Below, piece after piece: positions 35,357 to 44,129 of a stretch of DNA of 64,000 nucleotides. The stretch lies in NCBI RefSeq assembly GCF_026686735.1, contig NZ_CP113432.1, forward strand, positions 6,181,385-6,245,384, given 5' to 3'. A program made the position numbers and the translations under genes. Under the pieces are notes generated by a model. It was not told where the DNA came from. It searched no databases and was given only the letters and a program-made list of their open reading frames with translations. Position 1 is the stretch's first letter, and each line of letters begins with the position of its first letter. This DNA is from Pseudomonas triclosanedens (GTDB taxonomy: Bacteria; Pseudomonadota; Gammaproteobacteria; Pseudomonadales; Pseudomonadaceae).

Positions 35357-36706
35357 TCAATGAACGGCAGTGCCGTCCTTGACGTCGAGAGTCTCGCCTT
35401 CGAGGAAGGCGTCGACGCGGCCTTTCTGCATCGCCTCCCAGTAGCGCGCGCCCTTCTGCGGGTCGTAGACACCCTCCCACTTGGCGATCACCAGCACGGC
35501 CAGCGCGTTGCCGATCACATTCAGAGCGGTACGCGCCATGTCCATGATGCGGTCGACGCCAGCGATGAAGGCCAGGCCCTCCAGAGGAATGCCCACGCTG
35601 CCCAGGGTCGCCAGCAGCACCACGAAGGATACGCCTGGCACGCCAGCGATCCCCTTGGAAGTGACCATCAGGGTCAGCACCAGCATCAGTTGCTGGCCGA
35701 TGGACAGGTCGATGCCATAGAGCTGCGCGATGAAAATCGCCGCGATGCTCTGGTACAGGGTCGAGCCGTCGAGGTTGAAGGAGTAGCCGGTGGGCACGAC
35801 GAAGCTGCTCACCGCCTTGGGCGCGCCATAGGCTTCCATCTTCTCGATGATTCGTGGCAGCACGGTCTCGGAGCTGGCGGTGGAGTAAGCCAGGACCAGT
35901 TCATCCTTGAAGATGCGCATCAGCTTGATGATGGAGAAGCCGAACAGGCGAGCGGCCAGGCCCAGCACCATGAAGGCGAAGAAGGCGATGGCGAAGTACA
36001 CCAGCACCACCAGCTTGGCCAGCGGCAGCAGCGAGGCGAAGCCGAAGTTGGCGACGGTCACGGCGATCAGGGCGAACACGCCAATGGGGGCGTAGCGCAT
36101 GATCATGTGGGTGACGCGGAACATGGCCTCTGCCACACCCTGGAACATCTTAACCAACGGCTCGCGGGTCGGCGCCGGCAGCGACGACAGGCCCAGGCCG
36201 AACATCACGGAGAAGAAAATGATCGGCAGCATTTCGCCGCGCGCCATTGCCGCGAAGATGTTAGAGGGGATCAGGTTGAGGATGGTCTCGATGAAGGCGT
36301 GGTGGTGTTCGACTTCCTTGGCGGTCTGCGCGTACTGGGAGATATCCACAGTGCCCAGGGTGCTCATGTCGATGCCTGCGCCAGGCTGGAAGATATTCGC
36401 CAGCAGCAGGCCGACCACGATGGCGATCGTGGTGATGATTTCGAAATAGATGATGGTCTTTAGACCGATCCGGCCGAGCTTCTTCGCATCACCCATGCCG
36501 GCGATGCCGACGATGAGCGAGGAGATCACGATCGGAACCACGATCATCTTGATCAGGCGAATGAAGATATCGCCCGCAGGCTGGAGGATGTTGCTTATCC
36601 ACCAGGCCTTGTCCGCGCTGAAATGGTTGAGCGCGGCGCCCAGTGCGATACCCAGCACGAGGCCAATGAGGATCTGCCAGGCGAGGCTGAGCTTGGCTTT
36701 GCCCAT
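35357..36706 (-). CDS. gltP: Glutamate/aspartate:proton symporter
   Basis: A 449-aa DAACS (dicarboxylate/amino acid:cation) family carrier with eight helices and two re-entrant hairpins. The serine-rich motif appears as AYSTASSETVLPRIIEKME. The next signature, SFVVPTGYSFNLDGSTLYQS, and the substrate region near VLLATLGSVGIPLEGLAFIA are family-typical. Symbol given by similarity and by the neighbouring genes, which match the P. aeruginosa gltP region. Carriers of the DctA subgroup look alike, so substrate preference is less certain than the family. Confidence 0.88.
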   Translation of the reverse strand: MGKAKLSLAWQILIGLVLGIALGAALNHFSADKAWWISNILQPAGDIFIRLIKMIVVPIVISSLIVGIAGMGDAKKLGRIGLKTIIYFEIITTIAIVVGLLLANIFQPGAGIDMSTLGTVDISQYAQTAKEVEHHHAFIETILNLIPSNIFAAMARGEMLPIIFFSVMFGLGLSSLPAPTREPLVKMFQGVAEAMFRVTHMIMRYAPIGVFALIAVTVANFGFASLLPLAKLVVLVYFAIAFFAFMVLGLAARLFGFSIIKLMRIFKDELVLAYSTASSETVLPRIIEKMEAYGAPKAVSSFVVPTGYSFNLDGSTLYQSIAAIFIAQLYGIDLSIGQQLMLVLTLMVTSKGIAGVPGVSFVVLLATLGSVGIPLEGLAFIAGVDRIMDMARTALNVIGNALAVLVIAKWEGVYDPQKGARYWEAMQKGRVDAFLEGETLDVKDGTAVH

Positions 36707-37322
36707 AGTGAGTCACCCTTGATTCTTGTGGAAGTCGGGGGGTCGCCGGGTCATCGGGGTACCGACGGCCAGCGAAAAAGGGGCGCATGATTCCCATGCT
36801 CTCCCCCTCCGTCTAATGCCGGAGATGTCTACCCTATGCGCAATCGGCATAGGCAAAGTCATCTGAAACCTTGGTTCCAGGTCGTTCGACCCTTGATTTT
36901 CCGCATGAACCAGGTTCCTCAACGCCTGTCACACAGCGCTTTTCAAAGCCGACTAGGCTTGGAGTATCGAGGCCGTCACCGGCACGATTTGGTTAAGTTG
37001 GCCATCCGGAAGCGAGACGTCCGGAACTCCTGTTACCGGATGTACGGTCAGGACCGTCACGGATGGCGATGGCCGCTGGGTGGGCCATTGGATTGCGAGG
37101 CTGGCGAGTTGCTGGCGTCTGGTCGCCGGAATCCGCTCTTCATTGTTGGGGAAGTGAGCCGACGGGAATCGGCGAAGCATTGTAGGACGTATCCACGGTC
37201 ATTCGAATTGACAAATATCAGCTAACTTCGAGCTGGTTCGAGGCAGCCTGCGGCTACCCTGCCGCCGCAACTGCGCCAGCCTTGTGCAACGACGCGGTGA
37301 ACTTCCAAACACAGGACTCTCT
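36707..37322. other. Gene-free interval with small inverted repeats
   Basis: 616 bp between divergent gltP and the DUF3313 gene. I see no frame with a ribosome site and plausible codon use. It holds ACGGTC-AG-GACCGT (37044–37057), a perfect 6-bp palindrome with a two-base spacer, and CATCCGG / CCGGATG arms (37003–37009 and 37036–37042) that could form a larger hairpin. TTGACA occurs near 37208 but lacks a good -10 box at the right distance. Composition is slightly lower in GC than its surroundings. Confidence 0.3.
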
Positions 37323-37982
37323 ATGACGCGACTCTCCGTAGTACCCGCCCTGCTGTGCGCCGGTGCCCTGGCGCTGGCCGGTTGCTCCAGCCAGAAACCG
37401 GATGCCTCGCAGTACTCCGGCTACCTCGACGACTACTCCCAGCTCAAGCCCGCGACCTCGCCCAGTGGCCAGCCGGTGCTGCGCTGGGTGGACCCGAACC
37501 TGAAGCTGAACAACTACAGTTCGGTACTGGTGGAACGGCCGGTGTACTTCCCGCAGCCGAAACCCACCGAGGTTGTCGATCAAAAGACCCTGAACGAGAT
37601 ACCCGACTACCTGAAACAGCAGATCGAGCGCCAACTGAGCAGCCGCTACCGGGTGGTGCAACAGGTGGACCGCGACACGCTGGTCCTGAAGACCGCGATC
37701 ACCGGTGTGAACGTTTCCACCGAGGGCCTGCACGCCTATGAGGTGATTCCGATCGCCCTGGTGGTTGCCGCCACCACGACGGCCATCGGTACTCGCGACC
37801 AGGACACCGAGGTCTATGTGGAAATGGAAGCGCTGGATGGCGCCACCAGCAAGCCAGTGGCCAAGGTGGTGCGCAAGGGCGCGGGCAAGTCGCTGGAGAA
37901 CACCAGTACGCACCTGACCCTCAATGACCTGAAACCGGTGCTCGACGGCTGGGCACGCGACGCGGCCAGCTTCAAGCCCTGA
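37323..37982 (+). CDS. DUF3313 family lipoprotein
   Basis: A 219-aa lipoprotein. MTRLSVVPALLCAGALALAG ends at the lipobox LALAGC (Cys about residue 21). The mature domain matches DUF3313: SGYLDDYSQLKPATSPSG, WVDPNLKLNNYSSVLVERPV, and TEVYVEMEALDGATSKPVAK near the end. Probably outer-membrane-attached and facing the periplasm; function unknown. The ATG start gives the lipoprotein signal. Confidence 0.88.
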   Translation: MTRLSVVPALLCAGALALAGCSSQKPDASQYSGYLDDYSQLKPATSPSGQPVLRWVDPNLKLNNYSSVLVERPVYFPQPKPTEVVDQKTLNEIPDYLKQQIERQLSSRYRVVQQVDRDTLVLKTAITGVNVSTEGLHAYEVIPIALVVAATTTAIGTRDQDTEVYVEMEALDGATSKPVAKVVRKGAGKSLENTSTHLTLNDLKPVLDGWARDAASFKP

Positions 37983-37992
37983 TTCGGCACTG

Positions 37993-38040
37993 CGGAACCA
38001 ACGCGGAGCGGAAGGCTGTCTCGCCCGCGCGTTGGTTCCG
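37993..38040. repeat. 13-bp perfect inverted repeat between convergent genes
   Basis: CGGAACCAACGCG (37993–38005) and CGCGTTGGTTCCG (38028–38040) with a 22-base loop, starting 11 bp after the DUF3313 stop. No T-run follows on either strand. It may serve as a shared terminator for the DUF3313 gene, or as a binding site. Confidence 0.45.
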
Positions 38041-38171
38041 TAGCAGCCTTTGGTCTGACCCGGCCCGCCATTTGCGGAGGTACTCCCTGTACCCCTGGGT
38101 CGCTCAGGGCCTGAAGCACCCCGAACATCCCGGCCCCCTGGTCATGCGCAGGCCGTCAGGCCGCGCAGCGA

Positions 38172-38645
38172 TCAAAACCAGTTCGGATCGCTCTTGAGCT
38201 GGTCGTCGAGAATGCGCTTCACCTCTTCGTCCGGATCGCCCAGCCAGCGGAAGCTGGCATGTCGGCTCGGCGACTTGTCCGCGGGCAACCCTTCGGGGAC
38301 CTTCACATAGAGCGCGTAGGCCTTTTCCTTGTCCCAGCTGAAGGCCACGTAGAGTCGGTGATCAGCGCAGTTGTGCGGTTCGCACAGCTCCCCAACCAGG
38401 TATTTGTCGCCCTGTTCGTCTACGGCCTGCATCGGCGTGGCTGTGCCGCTGAGGTTCATCACCCAGTCAGGAAGACGGCTCTCGTCCTCGATCAGGGATT
38501 GCCAGGTCTGGCGATACTGCGGGTCGGAAGACAGCAGTTCGTCGAGGCGATACTGGGCGTCCTTGTCCGCATCGGCCGCCAGGGCCTGGGCCCCGGCGCC
38601 GGTCAGCAGAAGAAAACAGATCAGCAGATTGCGGCTAAAGCTCAT
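38172..38645 (-). CDS. ivy: Inhibitor of vertebrate-type (C-type) lysozyme
   Basis: A 157-aa periplasmic protein: a signal peptide (MSFSRNLLICFLLLTGAGAQ, cleaved near ALAAD) and a mature Ivy domain. The diagnostic Cys-flanked loop that plugs the lysozyme active site is seen as CEPHNC (compare CKPHDC in E. coli Ivy). SDPQYRQTWQSLIEDESRLPDW matches the N-terminal Ivy helices, and RHASFRWLGDPDEEVKRILD the end. The start at 38645 is the one that gives a signal peptide. It protects peptidoglycan from host lysozyme and may also limit the cell's own lytic transglycosylases. Confidence 0.92.
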   Translation of the reverse strand: MSFSRNLLICFLLLTGAGAQALAADADKDAQYRLDELLSSDPQYRQTWQSLIEDESRLPDWVMNLSGTATPMQAVDEQGDKYLVGELCEPHNCADHRLYVAFSWDKEKAYALYVKVPEGLPADKSPSRHASFRWLGDPDEEVKRILDDQLKSDPNWF

Positions 38646-38680
38646 CGGTGTGCTCCTTGCGCCTGTAGATAGGAAAAGCT

Positions 38681-38902
<222 letters not shown>

Positions 38903-38970
38903 TCACCAAGGTGTATCGCCCTCCGAAGTTCAGTTCCGCCCCAAGAGCGGACGGTTCGGCAACCATCGGT

Positions 38971-39234
38971 TCAGAACACCCAGCTCGCCTGGCGAACGGT
39001 AACCGCCTGCGTCTGCGGAGCCGGCCGGACCCAATTGCGATACGAGTCGTTGCTGGCCGGAACCGGCTGTGGATAACGTGCCGCATCCTGCACAGCACCC
39101 GGCATTCCGGGCTGCAACGTGGCAGGGCCGCTCGATGCCTGCGGCACCAGTTGCATCTGGTTGATCAGCAACAGCAGGGCTGCTGCGAGCAACACCCGGC
39201 TCCAGACATCGACACGCGTTTCATGGCTGTTCAT
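38971..39234 (-). CDS. Small single-helix membrane or exported protein (87 aa)
   Basis: Starts MNSHETRVDVWSRVLLAAAL, with a hydrophobic helix (residues about 13–24) and then a Pro/Gln/Ser-rich tail (QLVPQASSGPATLQPGMPGA) ending ...RQASWVF. AGGA precedes the ATG. Probably inner-membrane-anchored with the tail in the periplasm. No family recognised. Its neighbours are small envelope proteins. An AT-rich stretch (39350–39400) upstream is a likely promoter region. Confidence 0.6.
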   Translation of the reverse strand: MNSHETRVDVWSRVLLAAALLLLINQMQLVPQASSGPATLQPGMPGAVQDAARYPQPVPASNDSYRNWVRPAPQTQAVTVRQASWVF

Positions 39235-39466
39235 CCTGAATCTCCTGGCCGTCGGTGGCGGATCGAGCCCGATGTCTTCGGGACTCCTCGTCACCCGGCG
39301 TACCTGACTGGTTCATCGGTAGTCTGCACGCCACATGCCAGTCTCTTCTGATGAATAAATTCCATTAAAAACAATTACTTAATTTAAATACAGAATGCAT
39401 TGCGGGTAGCATCCTGCACGATGGCCGAGGTTTCGTCGTGCGATTTGCAACCTCGGCCAGCCCGGT

Positions 39467-39901
39467 TCACCCGAGTGAATGCTTGAGCTGGCTCAGCTGA
39501 TCGTGACAAGCCCGTACCTTGGGGAACTCCGCTCGCAGCAGCGCCCGTGTTTCCGGCGTCCCGTCATGCAGGGCATCCTCGAAGGCGAGCAGGATTCGGT
39601 CTTCTGCCTCTTCCAATTGCGCCACGCAGAGTGCCTCTTCGTCGCTGGCGAGGCTCGCGCGCGTTTCGGCATACACCTGGCGCAGCCTGCCCAGCAGCGT
39701 CCCCGCGGCGGCAAGCGTTTCGTTGCTGGCGGCAACCTGGCTGGACAAGGCATCGATCACCGCGGTCTTGGCGCGGATCATGAATTCGAACAGTTCTTGC
39801 AGGCGTGGGTCGCTCACCTCGTACACAGCCTGTTGGTAGAAGCGCTGGCCGTCCCGGGCGATCTCGATGAGTTCGTTGAGCTGGCGCGCCGCACTGTTCA
39901 T
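39467..39901 (-). CDS. Four-helix-bundle protein (PA2169/DUF2383-like)
   Basis: A 144-aa all-helical protein without signal peptide. LNELIEIARDGQRFYQQAVY, LFEFMIRAKTAVIDALSSQV, GTLLGRLRQVYAETRASLAS and DRILLAFEDALHDGTPETRA correspond to the four helices of the ferritin-like DUF2383 group (PA2169 family). Several Glu/His residues are spaced as in ferritin-like bundles, but metal binding is not shown. Overlaps the BON gene by ATGA, so the two are co-translated. Confidence 0.8.
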   Translation of the reverse strand: MNSAARQLNELIEIARDGQRFYQQAVYEVSDPRLQELFEFMIRAKTAVIDALSSQVAASNETLAAAGTLLGRLRQVYAETRASLASDEEALCVAQLEEAEDRILLAFEDALHDGTPETRALLRAEFPKVRACHDQLSQLKHSLG

Positions 39902-40773
39902 GTCCGATGCTCCCCTCGTCGATCGAGGCTGGCGGCCTGGCCGGCGACTTTCAGCGCACTGGCGTCCACCTCGCGCACGCCGCGCGTCTTGCGGGCGGTT
40001 TCGATCAGTTGCTGGCGTTCGGCATCGTCCGGCACCACGCCACTCAGGCTCACGACGCCATCGCGGGTCGAAACGCCAATGGAAAGGCCCCCCAGAGCGT
40101 GGCGCGCCAATACATCGGCTTTGATCTGGCTGGTGATCCAGGCATCGCTCACCGCCGCCTGCGCATCGCTGACGGAATCCTCCAGCTTCTTGCCGGACGA
40201 GCCGTCCGCAACGACCTTCAGCCGGTTATCCACAGAGGCCACGCCTTCGGTCTGCGCGGCAAGGTGCGAAGCCTGCTGGCTCGCTTCCTCGCTCGGCGCA
40301 GTGCCCTCCAGGATCACAGCGCCACCCTTGCTGGACACTTTGATGTCCAGCCCGTCGATGTGCTTCTCCACCAGCAGGCGAGCCTTGACCCGGGCCGCCA
40401 GGGCCGTGTCGTCCCAACGCTGCGCCATATCGCTGCGCGGCGCCTCGCCGCTGGCCAGGGCCGGATCGACGGTGATCTGGTTATCCACAGCACTGATGCC
40501 TTCGATGCTCATCGCGACCTGGCCAGCCAGATTGCGCTGTTCTTCGCTGGCAACCTTGCCTCCCAGTAGAGCGCGGCCTTTCTCCACATCAACGCTGAGA
40601 CGGAACGGCTTCAGGTCGCGGTTGAGATTGATGGCCGTCCATATCGACCCCTCCTGGCGCGCCTCCGCCAGTTGCTCGGTGATAGTGGACTCTGCGGCCT
40701 GCCCCGGCAGCGGCTGAGTACTCAGCAGCAGACTGCCGAGGGTAAGGACAAGCATCTTTTTCGAACTGGGCAT
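39898..40773 (-). CDS. Periplasmic protein with three BON domains
   Basis: A 291-aa protein: a signal peptide (residues 1–27, cleaved near GQAAE), then three BON (OsmY-type) repeats. They are at about residues 35–105 (LSVDVEKGRALLGGKVASEE...VDNQITV), 120–195 (LDIKVSSKGGAVILEGTAPS...VDNRLKV) and 210–280 (LSIGVSTRDGVVSLSGVVPD). BON domains bind phospholipid and are linked to osmotic and envelope stress. Its gene contains two perfect TTATCCACA boxes, each encoding the conserved Val-Asp-Asn step. First gene of a two-gene operon, divergent from algB. Confidence 0.88.
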   Translation of the reverse strand: MPSSKKMLVLTLGSLLLSTQPLPGQAAESTITEQLAEARQEGSIWTAINLNRDLKPFRLSVDVEKGRALLGGKVASEEQRNLAGQVAMSIEGISAVDNQITVDPALASGEAPRSDMAQRWDDTALAARVKARLLVEKHIDGLDIKVSSKGGAVILEGTAPSEEASQQASHLAAQTEGVASVDNRLKVVADGSSGKKLEDSVSDAQAAVSDAWITSQIKADVLARHALGGLSIGVSTRDGVVSLSGVVPDDAERQQLIETARKTRGVREVDASALKVAGQAASLDRRGEHRT

Positions 40774-40915
40774 GGCTGCGCTCCCTGGCGTCTACCGGTA
40801 TTGAGGTACAGACATCACAACTCCCGCGACAGTGCCATCTTGTTTATAAGTCCTTTTATTTCAATTAGTTAATGAGCATTTGGGTAACTCTGAAAATCCC
40901 TCTGGCAGATTAGGC

Positions 40916-40931
40916 GGGCCTGTTCCTTGCA
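40916..40931 (+). promoter_or_regulatory. Weak sigma-54-like site upstream of algB
   Basis: GGGCCTGTTCCTTGCA has GG and GC elements 12 bases apart and a good TTGCA half, but the -24 half is poor. In P. aeruginosa algB expression is linked to AlgU (sigma-22); a GCAACTT at 40929–40935 resembles its -35 GAACTT, but no good TCTGA follows. Neither call is strong. Confidence 0.2.
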
Positions 40932-40992
40932 ACTTGCACGGGATTTCCTTGACTAAGACAAATCCCAAGACAGATAACGAGGAAAACCCTGA

Positions 40993-42339
40993 ATGGACGC
41001 AACGCCTGAACAGCAGGGCCGCATCCTTCTCGTTGACGACGAGCCCGCGATCCTGCGCTCGTTCCGCTATTGCCTGGAGGATGAAGGCTACAGCGTGGCT
41101 ACCGCCAGCAGCGCTTCCCAGGCCGAATCGCTGCTGCAACGGCAGGTATTCGATCTCTGTTTCCTCGATCTTCGCCTTGGCGAGGACAACGGCCTGGATG
41201 TACTTGCACAAATGCGTGTGCAGGCGCCGTGGATGCGCGTGGTGATCGTCACCGCTCATTCCGCTGTGGACACTGCCGTGAACGCCATGCAGGCGGGCGC
41301 CGCCGATTATCTTGTGAAACCCTGCAGCCCCGACCAACTGCGCCTTGCCGCCGCCAAGCAACTGGAAGTACGTCAGCTCACGGCACGCATCGAGGCGCTG
41401 GAGGGCGAGATGCGCAAACAGGGCGATGTGCTCGAGTCGCAAAGCCCGGCGATGGCCGCTGTGCTGGAAACCGCCCGCCAGGTGGCTGCTACCGACGCCA
41501 ACATACTCATCCTGGGTGAGTCCGGCTCCGGCAAGGGCGAGCTGGCGCGGGCCATCCACGGTTGGAGCAAGCGGGCGAAGAAGTCCTGCGTGACCATAAA
41601 CTGTCCGTCGCTGAACGCCGAGCTGATGGAAAGCGAGCTGTTCGGCCATACCCGTGGGGCATTCACCGGTGCCACCGAGAACACTCTGGGCCGGATCAGC
41701 CAGGCGGACGGCGGCACGCTGTTCCTGGATGAGATCGGTGACTTCCCCATCACGCTGCAGCCCAAGCTGCTGCGCTTCATCCAGGACAAGGAGTACGAGC
41801 GGGTCGGCGATCCGGTAACGCGCAACGCGGACGTACGCATCCTCGCCGCGACCAACCGCGACCTGGCCGGCATGGTCAACCAGGGCACGTTCCGCGAGGA
41901 TCTGTTGTACCGCCTGAATGTCATCGTGCTGAACCTGCCGCCGCTGCGCGAACGCGCCGAAGACATCCTCAATCTCGCCGAGCGCTTCCTCGCCCGCTTC
42001 GTCAAGGATTACGGTCGACCGGCCCGCGGCTTCACCGAGGAGGCGCGCGAATTGCTACGCCGCTATAGCTGGCCGGGCAACGTGCGCGAGCTGCGGAACG
42101 TCATCGAGCGGGCCAGCATCATCTGTAATCAGGAACTGATCGACCTCGAGCAACTGGCGCTGGGCGAACAATCGTCCAACTCCGCGCCACGGATCGGCGA
42201 GGCAATGAGTCTGGAGGAGCTGGAAAAGGCCCATATCGCTGCCGTGATGGCTTCCAGTGCGACGCTGGACCAGGCTGCCAAGACGCTGGGCATAGACGCC
42301 TCCACGCTGTATCGCAAGCGCAAGCAATACAGCCTGTGA
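40993..42339 (+). CDS. algB: NtrC-family response regulator AlgB
   Basis: A 448-aa activator of alginate genes and regulator of virulence and light or quorum responses in P. aeruginosa. The REC domain (residues 10–125) has LLVDDEP and the phospho-acceptor Asp59 in LCFLDLRLGED. The AAA+ domain (about 145–380) contains Walker A GESGSGKGE, the sigma-54-contact loop GAFTGA, and Walker B-type GGTLFLDEIG. The C-terminal Fis-type HTH (AAKTLGIDASTLYRKRKQY) ends the protein. Stop and next start overlap as GTGA, so it is co-translated with its kinase KinB. Confidence 0.95.
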   Translation: MDATPEQQGRILLVDDEPAILRSFRYCLEDEGYSVATASSASQAESLLQRQVFDLCFLDLRLGEDNGLDVLAQMRVQAPWMRVVIVTAHSAVDTAVNAMQAGAADYLVKPCSPDQLRLAAAKQLEVRQLTARIEALEGEMRKQGDVLESQSPAMAAVLETARQVAATDANILILGESGSGKGELARAIHGWSKRAKKSCVTINCPSLNAELMESELFGHTRGAFTGATENTLGRISQADGGTLFLDEIGDFPITLQPKLLRFIQDKEYERVGDPVTRNADVRILAATNRDLAGMVNQGTFREDLLYRLNVIVLNLPPLRERAEDILNLAERFLARFVKDYGRPARGFTEEARELLRRYSWPGNVRELRNVIERASIICNQELIDLEQLALGEQSSNSAPRIGEAMSLEELEKAHIAAVMASSATLDQAAKTLGIDASTLYRKRKQYSL

Positions 42340-44129
42340 ACCTGCCAATTCCCATGACACTCCGCACCCGGCTGTTCCTCAGCATCTCGGCGCTGATCAC
42401 CGTGGCGTTGATGGGTCTGTTGCTGGGTCTGTTCAGCGTCATCCTGACAGGCCGCGACCAGGCGAATCTCATTCAGCGCAATTTCGAGACCATCGAAATC
42501 AGCCAGCAGCTACGCCAGTCCCTGGGCGACCAACTGGTCCAGGTGCTAAGCGCGCATCCCAGTAGCGAACGCCTGACCGCTGCTCGCGAGCACTTCAGTA
42601 CGACGCTCAAGCGTGGTCAGAAGCAGATTTCGGAAGATGAAGCACAGCAGATGCTGGCGCAGATCGAAACGGCCCACCAGCAATTCCTCAGCGTGACGGA
42701 CAACCCCGGCCCCGGCCGCCCCGAGCTGCTGGAAGACAGCGACCTCAGCCGCAGCCTGGACAATCTCAGGCAGCGTCTGCTCGCGCTGCATGAGTTCGCC
42801 ATGCACAACATCAGCGCCGCCGAAAGCGACGAGCGCGTACGGACGCTGCTGATCAGCGGCCTGCTCGGGTTGGTGGGCATCGCCATTCTGCTGATCGGTT
42901 TCGTCACCGCACATAGCATCGCCCGCCGATTCGGCGCCCCCATTGAGGTACTGGCCAAGGCAGCGGACAAGATCGGCCAGGGCGATTTCGACGTCACGCT
43001 GCCAATCTCCACCGTCTCGGAAATGGCGTCGCTGAGCCGGCGCTTCGGCCTGATGGCAGAAGCCCTGCGCCTGTACAAGGCAAGCAACACCGAGGCCATC
43101 GGCTATGGCCGCAGACGTCTGCAGGCGGTGCTCGACAGCATCGATGACGGCCTGGTCATCCTCGACCGCAACGGCCGCATCGAACACGCCAACCCGGTCG
43201 CCACTCGCCAATTGTTCTCCAGCAGCGACCCTCACGGCCAGGAGCTTGGCATCCTGCTCGACAACGAGGAGCTGACCCATGCCACTCAGCGTGTACTGGC
43301 GGGGAACCTGCTGGAGGAAACCCCCCAGGACCTGGTGGTCGAGCTGGGTGGCGAGAGCCGGCTGCTGACGTGGGGCATGTCGCCGGTTACCCACGATGAC
43401 GGACGCAATATCGGTGCGGTAATGGTGGTACGCGATGTGACCGAGCAACGCGCCTTCGAGCGTGTGCGTAACGACTTCGTTCTGCGTGCCTCCCATGAAC
43501 TGCGAACGCCGGTGACCGGAATGCACATGGCCTTCGGCCTGCTTGCCGAACGCCTGGCGTTCCCCGAAGAATCCCGCGAGCAGGATCTGATCAGCACGGT
43601 CGACGAAGAGATGCGCCGACTGGTGCGCCTGATCAACGATCTGCTGAACTTCTCGCGCTACCAGAGCGGTACGCAGAAGCTCGACCTGCAGCCTACCGAT
43701 ATTGCCGAAATCCTTGCCCAGGCCAGACAGCGCTTCGAGGGGCAGGCTCATGCCCACGGCATCGAGATCGAACTGGAGACATCCAATGACCTGCCGAAAC
43801 TGAACCTTGATCGACTGCAGATCGAGCGAGTGATCGACAACCTGATCGGCAATGCCCTGCGCCACACGCCGGCAGGCGGAGTGATCCGCCTCCAGGCCCG
43901 CTGCCAGGACGAGCGCATAGCGGTCGCCGTCGAAGACACCGGCGATGGTATTCCCTTCAGCCAGCAAAGTCGGATCTTCGAACCCTTCATCCAGGTCGGC
44001 CACAAGAAGGGTGGTGCGGGTCTCGGCCTGGCGCTGTGCAAGGAAATCGTGCAACTGCACGGCGGGCGCATCGCTCTGCGCTCCCAACCGGGCAAGGGAT
44101 CGCGCTTCTACCTGCTGCTGCCGGTCTAG
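42336..44129 (+). CDS. kinB: Sensor histidine kinase KinB
   Basis: A 597-aa inner-membrane kinase/phosphatase for AlgB. Transmembrane helix 1 is about residues 10–35 (FLSISALITVALMGLLLGLF). The helical periplasmic sensor spans 36–165, TM2 about 170–190 (LLISGLLGLVGIAILLIGFV), and HAMP about 190–245. A PAS domain (about 260–360: VLDSIDDGLVILDRNGRIEH) is followed by the H-box ASHELRTP with His387. The HATPase has NLIGNALRH (N-box), EDTGDGIP (G1) and GGAGLGLAL (G2). The GTG start overlaps the algB stop. The gene ends tail-to-tail with ampDh2, sharing the bases CTAG. Confidence 0.95.
   Translation: MNLPIPMTLRTRLFLSISALITVALMGLLLGLFSVILTGRDQANLIQRNFETIEISQQLRQSLGDQLVQVLSAHPSSERLTAAREHFSTTLKRGQKQISEDEAQQMLAQIETAHQQFLSVTDNPGPGRPELLEDSDLSRSLDNLRQRLLALHEFAMHNISAAESDERVRTLLISGLLGLVGIAILLIGFVTAHSIARRFGAPIEVLAKAADKIGQGDFDVTLPISTVSEMASLSRRFGLMAEALRLYKASNTEAIGYGRRRLQAVLDSIDDGLVILDRNGRIEHANPVATRQLFSSSDPHGQELGILLDNEELTHATQRVLAGNLLEETPQDLVVELGGESRLLTWGMSPVTHDDGRNIGAVMVVRDVTEQRAFERVRNDFVLRASHELRTPVTGMHMAFGLLAERLAFPEESREQDLISTVDEEMRRLVRLINDLLNFSRYQSGTQKLDLQPTDIAEILAQARQRFEGQAHAHGIEIELETSNDLPKLNLDRLQIERVIDNLIGNALRHTPAGGVIRLQARCQDERIAVAVEDTGDGIPFSQQSRIFEPFIQVGHKKGGAGLGLALCKEIVQLHGGRIALRSQPGKGSRFYLLLPV

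Noticed and set aside
36836..37225. 129-codon + strand frame in the gap after gltP
   Set aside because: No ribosome site, atypical residue composition for a Pseudomonas protein, no recognisable domain.
40825..40850. Sigma-54-like TGGCAC on the - strand upstream of the BON gene
   Set aside because: No GC element at the required 12-base offset.
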